In this document: positions 1 to 7,100 of the stretch, piece by piece | How positions within the stretch are numbered: the first letter of the stretch is position 1 | How the letters are laid out: each line of letters begins with the position of its first letter | Assembly (NCBI GenBank): GCA_016199405.1 | Contig: JACQGS010000291.1 | Span: forward strand, 1-8,085 | DNA: 8,085 nucleotides | Origin: Chloroflexota bacterium | GTDB lineage: Bacteria; Chloroflexota; Anaerolineae; UBA4142 | Direction of reading: 5' to 3' | Notes under the pieces: generated by a model | Database searches by the model: none | Seen by the model: the letters and a program-made list of their open reading frames with translations, nothing else | Told to the model about the DNA's origin: nothing | Translations under genes and position numbers: made by a program

Positions 1-30
1 ATTATTTTATGTCGCTGCAAAAGTCGAGTT

Positions 31-64
31 AAACCTTCGAGGTTTTCAAAAACCTCGAAGGTTT
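31..64. terminator. Long perfect hairpin, probable terminator of the membrane-protein gene
   Basis: Arms 31-46 and 49-64 are perfect 16-bp reverse complements (AAACCTTCGAGGTTTT) around a 2-nt CA loop. The hairpin starts 6 nt past the stop codon of the minus-strand gene, where a Rho-independent terminator is expected. The U-tract on the minus-strand side is weak (TTTAACT), so it is not textbook. The AT at the inner end of each arm would also serve a plus-strand transcript entering from the left. It may equally be a dispersed palindromic repeat, since its 2-nt CA loop matches two hairpins at 1005-1056. Confidence 0.6.
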
Positions 65-69
65 GTAAA

Positions 70-957
70 TCAGAACCACACGGCGAGCGCCGCCATCAAC
101 ATCGAAATCATCACGTACGATTGCGCGCGCCGCGCGTACGCGACACCGTCGCGATCCAAATGATAACGCGCTTGCCACAAGATTTGCGCCAGCAAGCCAA
201 GCGCGACGACTGCCGCCGGAATCGGCGCGCTCGCCGCGACGAGCGTCAAAACCACAACGAATTGCGCGAGGTTGCTCCAAATTAGCCAATGCCCTTGCCG
301 CGTCGACGCCAAGCCCAACAGCGCGCGATAAGTAATCGTAGACAAGATGAGCAAGAATAATGAAAGCGCGGAAAAAAATCCAAACGCGCTCTGCCCAATC
401 AACCACGGAAATGAGATTTCGTACACCGCGCGCATCCCCGCGCCGCGCGGCGCGCCGATCTCGCCTTCGATCAACGCGAGCAACATCGCGCCGCTCGTCA
501 AGGCAATCGCCGCTTGCCCCAACAAAATCGCGAGGCAGAGCGCGAATAAACCAATTAGCAATTGACCGATGATTTCAGAATTGACGAGGGGCCAGACCAT
601 TTGCCGCGCGTACGCAAACGATCGCGCCGTGCGTTCGCGGGCACGCGCAACGCGCGAGTGCGGTGCGTCGGTGGAAAGCGCGAGCCACGTCGCTGCGCTC
701 ACTGAAAGCTGCCGCACGGTCGCGCGCCAATCGGATTCGAGCCATAGCGCGCGCCACGCGCCCAAAAGCGCATCGGATAAAAATAACGCGAGAAGCAAAA
801 ATAGAATTGACGAACCGCGCGCACCGACGCCGCCGGACGCGAGCGCGCCGCACAATACCGCCCACGCCGGACCCAATAATGTGAGCGGACGCGCCGGGCG
901 CAAATCGAGCGCGATCCACCGACCGGCTAACGGACGCGCCGAACTTAAATCTTCCAT
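70..957 (-). CDS. Polytopic integral membrane protein, function unknown
   Basis: A 295-residue protein, read on the minus strand from ATG at 957 to TGA at 72-70. Roughly eight hydrophobic segments are visible, near residues 24-42, 49-68, 126-148, 149-165, 184-208, 225-243, 246-262 and 280-295. A basic, soluble stretch (about 70-120, rich in Arg) follows the second segment and probably lies in the cytoplasm. No catalytic motif, ATP-binding motif or recognisable family signature was found. The length and topology would suit a permease-like or lipid-enzyme-like membrane protein, but that is not evidence for either. The start is supported by a promoter whose -10 box lies 8 nt upstream of the ATG, which leaves no room for a ribosome binding site. 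The gene is divergent from the lipoprotein gene and shares its control region. A hairpin follows the stop. Confidence is high that it is a gene, and no function is assigned. Confidence 0.8.
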   Translation of the reverse strand: MEDLSSARPLAGRWIALDLRPARPLTLLGPAWAVLCGALASGGVGARGSSILFLLLALFLSDALLGAWRALWLESDWRATVRQLSVSAATWLALSTDAPHSRVARARERTARSFAYARQMVWPLVNSEIIGQLLIGLFALCLAILLGQAAIALTSGAMLLALIEGEIGAPRGAGMRAVYEISFPWLIGQSAFGFFSALSLFLLILSTITYRALLGLASTRQGHWLIWSNLAQFVVVLTLVAASAPIPAAVVALGLLAQILWQARYHLDRDGVAYARRAQSYVMISMLMAALAVWF

Positions 958-965
958 CGCGCGGC

Positions 966-994
966 ATCATAGCATAACGTCTGGAAATCTTCAA
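966..994 (-). promoter_or_regulatory. Sigma70-like promoter of the membrane-protein gene, near-leaderless
   Basis: On the minus strand a -35 box TTGAAG (989-994) and a -10 box TATGAT (966-971) are separated by exactly 17 nt (972-988). Only 8 nt lie between the -10 box and the ATG at 957, so transcription should start at or within about 2 nt of the start codon. Matches to consensus are 4/6 and 5/6. Nothing like a Shine-Dalgarno fits in the leader, consistent with a leaderless mRNA. Confidence 0.6.
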
Positions 995-1004
995 ACGAAG
1001 CCCC

Positions 1005-1115
1005 CCGTCGTTTCAAAACGACGGCTCAACGAGGCAGAAACTCGATCAATCGAGTTAATCCCAATCGGTTTCTAACCGATTTTCACTTCATTGAGACGCC
1101 GAATTCCATTCGGCG
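1005..1115. repeat. Array of four short perfect hairpins in a divergent promoter region
   Basis: Four consecutive perfect inverted repeats differ in sequence but share one build. They are CCGTCGTTT/AAACGACGG (1005-1013 and 1016-1024, loop CA), AACTCGAT/ATCGAGTT (1039-1046 and 1049-1056, loop CA), AATCGGTT/AACCGATT (1063-1070 and 1074-1081, loop TCT), and CGCCGAAT/ATTCGGCG (1097-1104 and 1108-1115, loop TCC). They lie between two divergent promoters, so a terminator role for either gene is unlikely. Possible identities are a dispersed palindromic repeat element, a structured regulatory region, or a remnant of a mobile element. The inverted repeats themselves are certain; their role is not. Confidence 0.85.
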
Positions 1116-1157
1116 GCGTTCGCGCAAAAATGTGACGCACACCCGCGGGGCGAACGC
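1116..1157. repeat. 8-bp inverted repeat abutting the lipoprotein promoter
   Basis: GCGTTCGC (1116-1123) is matched by its reverse complement GCGAACGC (1150-1157), with 26 nt between. The right arm ends exactly one base before the -35 box (1158), so the pair could be an operator. In CGCG-rich DNA an 8-bp match can also arise by chance. Confidence 0.4.
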
Positions 1158-1186
1158 TTGACCGGCGCGGAGAGTTGGCGTAGAAT
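1158..1186 (+). promoter_or_regulatory. Sigma70-like promoter of the lipoprotein gene, leaderless
   Basis: The -35 box TTGACC (1158-1163) and -10 box TAGAAT (1181-1186) are each 5/6 to consensus and are separated by exactly 17 nt. The -10 box ends 7 nt before the ATG at 1194, so the transcript should begin at or next to the A of the start codon. This also settles the start: the in-frame TTG at 1158 is part of the -35 box rather than an initiation codon. Confidence 0.65.
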
Positions 1187-1193
1187 CAAACCG

Positions 1194-3200
1194 ATGAAAA
1201 TATTTCTTTATGCGATTACAGTTTTCATTCTCATCGGCTGCAATGCCGCGCCAACCGCGCCTGCGCCGTCCGCCGCGACGGCTGCCATCGCGGCTACGCC
1301 CGCGCCTACAAAGCCAAGCACACCCTTCATCAAAGATAAATTTTCATTGCGCGATCTCGCCGGCATCGGTAGGCATCCGCTCGACGCGGCGGCAATCGGC
1401 GATAAAATTTACGCGTTGAATATCGAAACTGAAAATATCGCGGTCGTGCAGAACGGGCGCGCGATCAAATTCATTCCGGTCGGCAAACAGCCCGCCGCGC
1501 TCGCGTCCGACGCCGCGCAAAAAAGGTTGTACGTTTCGAGCGCGAAAGACAAGACGATCAGTTTAATCGTGGACGATCAAATCGCGCTGACGCAAAATAT
1601 CGGCGATGCCGCGCGCACGCTGATTTTTTCCGAGAACCGGCTTTGGGCAGGACTCGATAGCAGCGCGACCATCCTCGTCCTCGATCCGGCAACTTTGCAA
1701 ATCCAAAGCCGCATCACGATTCCCAACGCGTTCTCCATCATCTCGCTCGCCGGCGACGCAACGAATCATCGCGTCTACGCGAACGCGTTTGAAAAAACCA
1801 GCGTGATCGATTCGAGCAATCTGCGCGTGTTGAACACGCTTGCCACGAAAGGCAGTTACTATACGCTCGCCGCGAATCCGGCAACCGACAGCGCGCTCGT
1901 CGCCGAGTACGAAGCCGCGACAAACACCCAGTTTCTGATTTCGTACAATCCGCGCACCGGCGCGGAACGCAGCCGCGTCAAGCTCGGCGGCGATCCGCGC
2001 GGCGCGCTTCTGAACGCGGGCGCGTCGCGGCTTTACGTCGCGCATTCATTTTCGAATGATGTGTACGTGATCGACCCGCGCAATCTTACGACCCTCGCGA
2101 TCATTCCGGTCGGCTTAAAGCCGTTTGGGTTGGCGTTGGATGAAAACGCGCATCGGCTCTACGTGACCAATTACGAAAGCGACAGCATCAGCGTCATCAA
2201 CACGGACACGAATCAAATCGCCGCGACGATTCCGCTCGCGATGATGCCGACGGCGTGGGAAGTGAATGATACGACGCAACGCGCGTACGTCGCGAACGCG
2301 TCGAGCGATTCAGTTTTTGTAATTGAAGGCGCGCGCGTGATACAAGAAATCGGCGTCGGGCGGCATCCCACCGATCTCGCGCGCGACGCGCAATCGAACC
2401 GGCTATTTGTCGCGAACCAAGCCGACGGCACCATCTCGATCATTGACGAAAACTCTTTCGCGGTCCGCGCCACGCCATCCATTACGCGTTTGCTCTCCAG
2501 CGTCGCCGTGGATGCGCCGCGCGCGCGTTTGTTCGCGAATGAAGTAGTGCTCGATCTAACGACCTTGACGCCGATTGGAAGACTAACGCTGCGCGGCGTG
2601 ACCATTGGATCGGTGATCACGCCGGATTTTGTGCGCGTGAACGCGGCGGCAAATCGCGTGTACGCGCTCGGCGGAAACGGCACGCCCGGATCGAACAGCC
2701 GCCGCGTGACGTATAGCGTGGACGCCGGAAATTTGCAGCAACGCACAACGCTCGCTTTCTCCGGCAATATTCATCACATCGCGCTGGATGTTGAAGCGAA
2801 CCGCGTGTACGGCGCGGGGACGCATCCGCTTGCGCAGACGCACGAATTTGCCGCGTGGGATTTGAATGATAACAAGTTGATCGCGTTGCCGCTCAGCGCG
2901 CGCACGACCGGCATCGCGTACAATCCGCAGACGCAGCATGTTTTTCTCGCGCACGCGGGAACAAGCGCGGCGGAAAACTTTGCGCAGATATTTGACACGA
3001 CCACGTTCGGCGAGGTGGGGCGCATCACGCTGAACGCGCCGGGCGTGATGGCGCGGCTCGGACATTTGATTTACGTCTCGGGGACAGACGATGGCGCGGT
3101 GACGATTATCGAGGACGTGAGTGTTGCCGCGCCGCCCGCGCCAACTCCAACCGCGACGCTGACGCCATTCGCAACGCCGGCAAGAACGCCGACGCGGTGA
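1194..3200 (+). CDS. YVTN-family beta-propeller lipoprotein
   Basis: A 668-residue secreted lipoprotein starting at ATG 1194. The N-terminus is a lipoprotein signal peptide: MK, a hydrophobic core, and the lipobox L13-I14-G15-C16, with Cys16 the predicted lipidated residue. A Pro/Ala/Thr-rich linker follows (about 18-45). The rest is a chain of beta-propeller blades of the YVTN/40-residue type. Recognisable 'RLYV(S/T/A)' strands lie at about 111-116, 279-284, 321-326, 363-368 and 403-408, each typically preceded by 'PVG..P' and followed by 'ISVI/ISII'. The last 27 residues form a Pro/Thr-rich tail (PTPTATLTP). Such propellers usually act as extracellular protein- or glycan-binding scaffolds, and no enzymatic motif is visible. 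An in-frame TTG start at 1158 was rejected because it coincides with the -35 box and would put hydrophilic residues before the signal peptide. The gene is divergent from the membrane-protein gene, so the two may be co-regulated. Confidence 0.9.
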   Translation: MKIFLYAITVFILIGCNAAPTAPAPSAATAAIAATPAPTKPSTPFIKDKFSLRDLAGIGRHPLDAAAIGDKIYALNIETENIAVVQNGRAIKFIPVGKQPAALASDAAQKRLYVSSAKDKTISLIVDDQIALTQNIGDAARTLIFSENRLWAGLDSSATILVLDPATLQIQSRITIPNAFSIISLAGDATNHRVYANAFEKTSVIDSSNLRVLNTLATKGSYYTLAANPATDSALVAEYEAATNTQFLISYNPRTGAERSRVKLGGDPRGALLNAGASRLYVAHSFSNDVYVIDPRNLTTLAIIPVGLKPFGLALDENAHRLYVTNYESDSISVINTDTNQIAATIPLAMMPTAWEVNDTTQRAYVANASSDSVFVIEGARVIQEIGVGRHPTDLARDAQSNRLFVANQADGTISIIDENSFAVRATPSITRLLSSVAVDAPRARLFANEVVLDLTTLTPIGRLTLRGVTIGSVITPDFVRVNAAANRVYALGGNGTPGSNSRRVTYSVDAGNLQQRTTLAFSGNIHHIALDVEANRVYGAGTHPLAQTHEFAAWDLNDNKLIALPLSARTTGIAYNPQTQHVFLAHAGTSAAENFAQIFDTTTFGEVGRITLNAPGVMARLGHLIYVSGTDDGAVTIIEDVSVAAPPAPTPTATLTPFATPARTPTR

Positions 3201-3210
3201 GAAACGAAGT

Positions 3211-3234
3211 GCACACACAAAATTTTTGTTGTGC
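3211..3234. repeat. Imperfect hairpin after the lipoprotein gene
   Basis: GCACA-CACAA pairs with TTGTTGTGC with one bulged base, beginning 11 nt after the stop codon of the lipoprotein gene. No T-run follows the stem (GGAACA), so a factor-independent terminator is doubtful. It may still stabilise the 3' end of the mRNA. Confidence 0.35.
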
Positions 3235-3272
3235 GGAACACTCATCATAGACAAAATGGTTCGTTCATGTAA

Positions 3273-3325
3273 GTTATCTGACATTCGGCTTGGCAGACCC
3301 ACGTCACCAAAATTTCGAGCTAGGC
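3273..3325 (+). repeat. Left inverted repeat of a 594-bp cassette-like unit
   Basis: This arm is homologous, in inverted orientation, to 3821-3866. Reading inward, both begin with GTTATCTGAC, then share [A/G]TTC[G/T]GCTT, which gives 17 of 19 matches. After an 8-nt length difference they share ACGTC, five variable bases, AATTT, three or four variable bases, and GCTAGGC. The block order is the same in both arms, so chance is an unlikely explanation. No target-site duplication is visible outside the ends. Confidence 0.75.
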
Positions 3326-3408
3326 GTTTCCTTACAAATGGAGTGATTGAACAGTCTGCAAATTATCGACCGAACGAGACGAACGTTGCTCCTGAAGACA
3401 AAAGTAAT

Positions 3409-3414
3409 AAAGGA
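3409..3414 (+). promoter_or_regulatory. Shine-Dalgarno site deciding the start of the 124-residue gene
   Basis: AAAGGA lies 9 nt upstream of the ATG at 3424. It is one of only two clear ribosome binding sites in the window and supports 3424 over in-frame upstream starts, which would translate through the left inverted repeat. Confidence 0.65.
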
Positions 3415-3423
3415 TGGAATGAC

Positions 3424-3798
3424 ATGCCAGAATGGTTGTTAGCCATTATCGGAACATTGACAGTTGGAATATTCCTACTAATTCTTGAGTATCGGACTAG
3501 TTGGTTTGCCAACCATGTCCCCAAGGCGCTTGGATTGCCTAGGCCAGCATCCAACGAGCAAGATTGGGCTGAGACTATCTACAAAGTTAAGCAGGGGTTG
3601 GGAAAGATTTATGGAGTTGACCCTGACGAAATAGAAGTCTATTCATGGGAACCTAAAGACCGAAATAAGAGGATTCGATTGGAAGTAAACTTCCGTTCAA
3701 GAACAGGGGTTAGATGGAGTAATCCTCGTATTATTTTGGCGGAGAGGGACGGGCGAATTCTACACAGTGAAAACGAGACACTGATAAAGACGTACTGA
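3424..3798 (+). CDS. Small membrane-anchored protein of unknown function
   Basis: A 124-residue protein beginning MPEWLLAIIGTLTVG. One transmembrane segment (about residues 4-22) is followed by a charged soluble domain of about 100 residues with no family I can name. The frame is open upstream to 3226, but the extra residues are read from the inverted repeat and lack a ribosome site, whereas AAAGGA precedes 3424. The gene is clearly AT-richer than its neighbours. Its codon use also differs: of 11 arginines, five are AGA/AGG, three CGA, two CGT, one CGG and none CGC, whereas the flanking genes favour CGC. It is the only gene inside the 3273-3866 inverted-repeat unit. Together these features suggest recent arrival by horizontal transfer as a passenger. 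The function could be anything from an immunity or inhibitor protein to an orphan, and the sequence does not decide. Confidence 0.75.
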   Translation: MPEWLLAIIGTLTVGIFLLILEYRTSWFANHVPKALGLPRPASNEQDWAETIYKVKQGLGKIYGVDPDEIEVYSWEPKDRNKRIRLEVNFRSRTGVRWSNPRIILAERDGRILHSENETLIKTY

Positions 3799-3820
3799 TA
3801 AAAGCGGAAATATTCCTCTT

Positions 3821-3866
3821 GCCTAGCGGATAAATTGCAACGACGTAAAGCAGAACGTCAGATAAC
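3821..3866 (-). repeat. Right inverted repeat of the 594-bp cassette-like unit
   Basis: This is the inverted partner of 3273-3325, with the same ordered blocks GTTATCTGAC, TTC, GCTT, ACGTC, AATTT and GCTAGGC on the minus strand. The inner edge is 22 nt past the stop codon of the 124-residue gene. Within this arm GACGT (3842-3846) and ACGTC (3855-3859) can also form a small hairpin. Confidence 0.75.
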
Positions 3867-3871
3867 ACGTA

Positions 3872-3971
3872 CACGCCGACCCCACTCCACGCGCGCGGCT
3901 TTCTGGCAAATTTGGCTGGCACAGTTGAGCGTCGTCGGCATTTCGCAATCGCGTTCGGCGCGGTCGGCGTG
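3872..3971. repeat. 10-bp long-range inverted repeat upstream of the tRNA promoter
   Basis: CACGCCGACC (3872-3881) and GGTCGGCGTG (3962-3971) are perfect reverse complements enclosing 80 nt of GC-rich sequence without a credible gene. The pairing could close a structured RNA or mark the ends of a small remnant. The right arm ends 15 nt before the tRNA -35 box. Confidence 0.5.
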
Positions 3972-3986
3972 CCAAACGTTCCACAA

Positions 3987-4015
3987 TTGACCCGCGTGTT
4001 CAATGCATGTAAAAT
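3987..4015 (+). promoter_or_regulatory. Promoter of tRNA-Arg
   Basis: The -35 box TTGACC (3987-3992) and the -10 box TAAAAT (4010-4015) are separated by exactly 17 nt, each 5/6 to consensus. Transcription would start near 4022, giving a leader of about 10 nt before the mature 5' end at 4032. This is the strongest promoter in the window and suits a tRNA gene. Confidence 0.75.
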
Positions 4016-4031
4016 ATTTTTTGAATTACTT

Positions 4032-4107
4032 GCCCCCGTAGCTCAATGGACAGAGCAGGACACTTCTAATGTCAAGGTTGTGGGTTCGAGTCCCGCCGGG
4101 GGCGCCA
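4032..4107 (+). tRNA. tRNA-Arg (anticodon UCU)
   Basis: The 76-nt sequence folds as a complete cloverleaf. The acceptor is GCCCCCG/CGGGGGC, the D stem GCTC/GAGC with an 8-nt loop, the anticodon loop CTTCTAA with anticodon TCT, the variable loop AGGTT, and the T arm GTGGG-TTCGAGT-CCCGC. The discriminator is G, and CCA is encoded in the DNA. The 27-43 pair at the top of the anticodon stem is a G-A mismatch; all other stems pair apart from one wobble. It decodes AGA and AGG, codons that are scarce in the CGC-rich neighbouring genes but common in the small gene at 3424. No copy of its 3' end was seen elsewhere in the window, so there is no sign here of a tRNA-type attachment site. Confidence 0.95.
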
Positions 4108-4112
4108 TATCC

Positions 4113-4142
4113 ATTTCGGATTTTTGATTTCGGATTTCGGAT
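4113..4142. repeat. Short direct repeat ATTTCGGAT, three copies
   Basis: ATTTCGGAT occurs at 4113-4121, 4127-4135 and 4134-4142, the last two sharing two bases. It lies just 3' of the tRNA in an AT-rich spacer of about 90 nt. A 4-bp ATCC/GGAT stem followed by T's (4109-4125) is too weak to call a terminator. This looks like simple-sequence drift. Confidence 0.6.
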
Positions 4143-4198
4143 TGTCAGTTGTTTTATTCGTTTTTCTTCGTGTGGTTCGCGGACAAGAATCGTGACGC

Positions 4199-7100
4199 AT
4201 GATCATCCCTCTTCCTTCGCAACCTCCTTCTCCCTCCATCAGCATTTGGCAAGCGCTTGACCGCGCAAGAAAAGATTCTCCCTCGTCCTCGAAAAACATT
4301 TGGCAAACACTCCGAGCCGCCGTTGATCTCGTGCAATGGAAGCCCGCGCCGGCGGAAGGCATCGTCGCGCGCGAATTGCGCGAACGTGCCGGCGCGTTTT
4401 TCATTCTCAAAAATCCGCGCGCGCATACTTACATCCGGCTCACCCCGCGCGAATATTGGCTCTGGCAACACCTTGACGGCAAGCAGACGGTGCAGGAATT
4501 GATCGTCGCGTACTTTACAAACTTTAGCGCGTTCGCCTTTGGGCTTGTGATCGGTTTGGTTCAGCAACTCTACGCCAAACAAATGCTGCGCGACGAGCCG
4601 CAATTTATTTTCAGCGCGGTCGAGCGCGGCGTCAAAGAGAAAAGCCGCGCCGGACGCTGGCTGAATCCCTTGCGCGCGCTCATTTCCAAACAATGGGCGA
4701 TTCCACAATTCGATCGCTGGATCAGCGCGGTGTATCAACGCGGCGGCTGGATATTATTTACCAAGCCGGCGCAAGCAATTTTTTTGCTGATTACTTTTCT
4801 CGGCGCGTTCCTCTACTTGCGCATCCTCGGCGATCCAGGTTATGCCTTTGCCATTGCCAGTCTTGGATTGAATCTCATCCTGCTCTGGTTCTTGACCGCG
4901 CTGCCGATCTTGCTGCACGAACTGGGACATGCGCTCACGACCAAGCATTTTGGGAGCGAGGTTATTCGCGGCGGCATGATGCTTTACTTGGGAATTCCGT
5001 CCGCGTTTGTGGACACGACCGACATTTGGATGACGCCTAAACGCGTGCGGCTCGCCGTCGCGGCAGCCGGACCGTACACCGGCTTTATTCTCGCCGGCAT
5101 TTGCGCGATTGCGATTACCCTATTCCCCGATCCGACATTTTCGCCGTTGCTCTTTCAAACGGCAACGATTGCGCTGATCCTCTCCATCGTGAATCTCAAC
5201 CCCGCACTCAAATTAGACGGCTACCACTTGGTTTCCGATGCGGTCGAAATTCCAAATTTGAATGAGCGGTCGTTCGCGTTCTTCCGGCATTCGTTCCTCC
5301 CCAAACTTTTGAAACGTGAACGATTTTCACGCGACGAAATCGTTTTTATTCTCTTTGGCTTGTTGCTAGGCTTATGGACGCTCTACGTTATTGTCGTGAC
5401 TGTGTTCGTGTGGCGCGCGCGCGCGGTTGCGAGCGCACAGTCGGTGATCGCCGGTTTCGATCGCAACGCGATCCTCGCGATCCGCGTCGCGCTTTTGCTG
5501 GGCAGTTTGTTCGCGTTTGTGATTGCGCGCGCGTGGATTGGAAAATCCATCGCGAAAATTATTGATCGAGTGCGCCGTTCGCGACTCGTCGCAGGACGCC
5601 GACGCGCGGCAATCGGCATTGCGGTCGGAATCGCGGTAATGCTTGCATTGCCGACTCTCATCGCGCCGGAAGCGGCAGAGACATTAGAATTTGTGGCGGG
5701 CGTGAGCAGTTTCGCGGCGTGCGCCTATCTCGCGTATTTATCGAGCCGCGCGATGGTTGGATCGCTGTACGCGCGCGCGTGGCTGCTCTTTGCCGGCGCG
5801 TTCGCGCTGATCGGAATCGCGAATGTGTTATGGTGGCTGCCGGCGCCGCTGACCGACGCGTTCGCGCTCGCGTTTGATTTGATCGGCGCGAGCGTGATGG
5901 GCATCGCCATCGCGAGCGCGTGGCGATTGATCGTTGGCTTGACCGGCAGTTGGCGGATGATGTCCGTTTGGTTTTTTGCCGCAATGTGGGCAGGTGTTTT
6001 TGGGATGTTGCTTGGACCGACCAATCTATCGCCGGTCGCCGCGCATTTTGCGCTGGGCTTGATTGCTCTGGGCGGGATCGTGCATTGGCATTCGATCGGA
6101 CTCCACCCGGTTGAATTGAAAGCGATTGCGTTTTCGGAACAGACCGCGCGCGTGGCTTTGTTGAACGCGTTCAAGAGTTTGACCGATCATGCGCTGGCGC
6201 ACGTGGAGCACGCGTACGGCAAAGGCGCGCGGCGACGCGTGGAAACAACATTCGATCAAACCGCGCGGGCGAAGGGCTGGGAAATCCGTTTGCGCGATCA
6301 TAGCGCGCGCCAACTCCCCGCCGAAAGCTCATACTTGCGCTTGCCTGCCGCCGACTTGGGAGAATTTTTCGCGGCGTCACTCGTCGCGTTGCTGGACGAG
6401 ACCGCGCGCATCGGCGGCACAAATTGGACGGAACAGATTTTGGCAAAAAGTTACGATGCGCTGGAATGGGAATTGCGCGAATTCGCGCTGGAATATATTT
6501 TGCCGCATGTGCGCTGGGCACGCGCGCTCTCGAAAGAATTTTCCGCTCATCGCGGCGACACGCGCGCGCTTCTGCAACGCGCGCCACTCTTTGCCGAGTT
6601 TAGCGCGGAGGAAATCAAGAAAATCGCGGCGCGTTTGCGTCCGGAAAATTTCGCGCGCGGACAAATCATACTAGAGCAAGGCGCGGTCGGCGAAAAATTC
6701 TACCTTCTACGGCGGGGACGCGTCCAGGTTTTCCGGCGCGACGCCGAGGGGCTGGAGCATCCGCTGGAAGAGCTGGTCAGCGGCGATTACTTTGGCGAAC
6801 GCGCGTTGTTGACCGGCGATCCGCGCAACGCGACGATTCGCGCGGCGACGCCGGTGGAAGCCCTGACGCTCAGCAAAAAAGATTTCGACCGCTTGATTCG
6901 ACCGGGCTTTGAAGGTCATCGCAAAGTCGACGCGGCGATTCGGCGCATCAATTTACTGCGGCGCATTCCCATCTTTGCCGATTTCTCGATTTTTGAATTG
7001 AGGCACTTGGTCAATCAGTTGGAACGCGTGCGCGTCCCGGCGGAGCAAGCAGTGGTGCGACAAGGCGAAAGCGGCGATCAGTTTTACATTATCGAAGAGG

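Noticed and set aside
575..994. Several long open frames antisense to or out of frame with the larger genes
   Set aside because: They are Arg/Ala-rich shadow frames produced by CGCG-rich codons, and they overlap better-supported genes.
1158..1193. TTG start adding 12 residues to the lipoprotein
   Set aside because: The TTG is the first base triplet of the -35 box, and the added residues would bury the signal peptide behind a polar stretch.
3226..3423. Upstream ATG giving a 190-residue version of the cassette protein
   Set aside because: The extra region reads through the left inverted repeat and lacks a ribosome site, while AAAGGA precedes the ATG at 3424, just before a clean membrane anchor.
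3273..3866. Integron gene cassette with attC sites
   Set aside because: GCTAGGC/GCCTAGC and GTCAGAT recall attC core sites, but the two arms are inverted relative to each other and neither arm has properly paired RYYYAAC/GTTRRRY ends.
3731..4003. A 90-residue minus-strand open frame covering the spacer and the end of the small gene
   Set aside because: It overlaps the right inverted repeat, the 3' end of the 124-residue gene and the tRNA promoter region, has no ribosome site, and shows no family resemblance.
4032..4107. tRNA 3' end as an attachment site for an island
   Set aside because: No second copy of the tRNA 3' end occurs in the window, and no integrase gene is visible.
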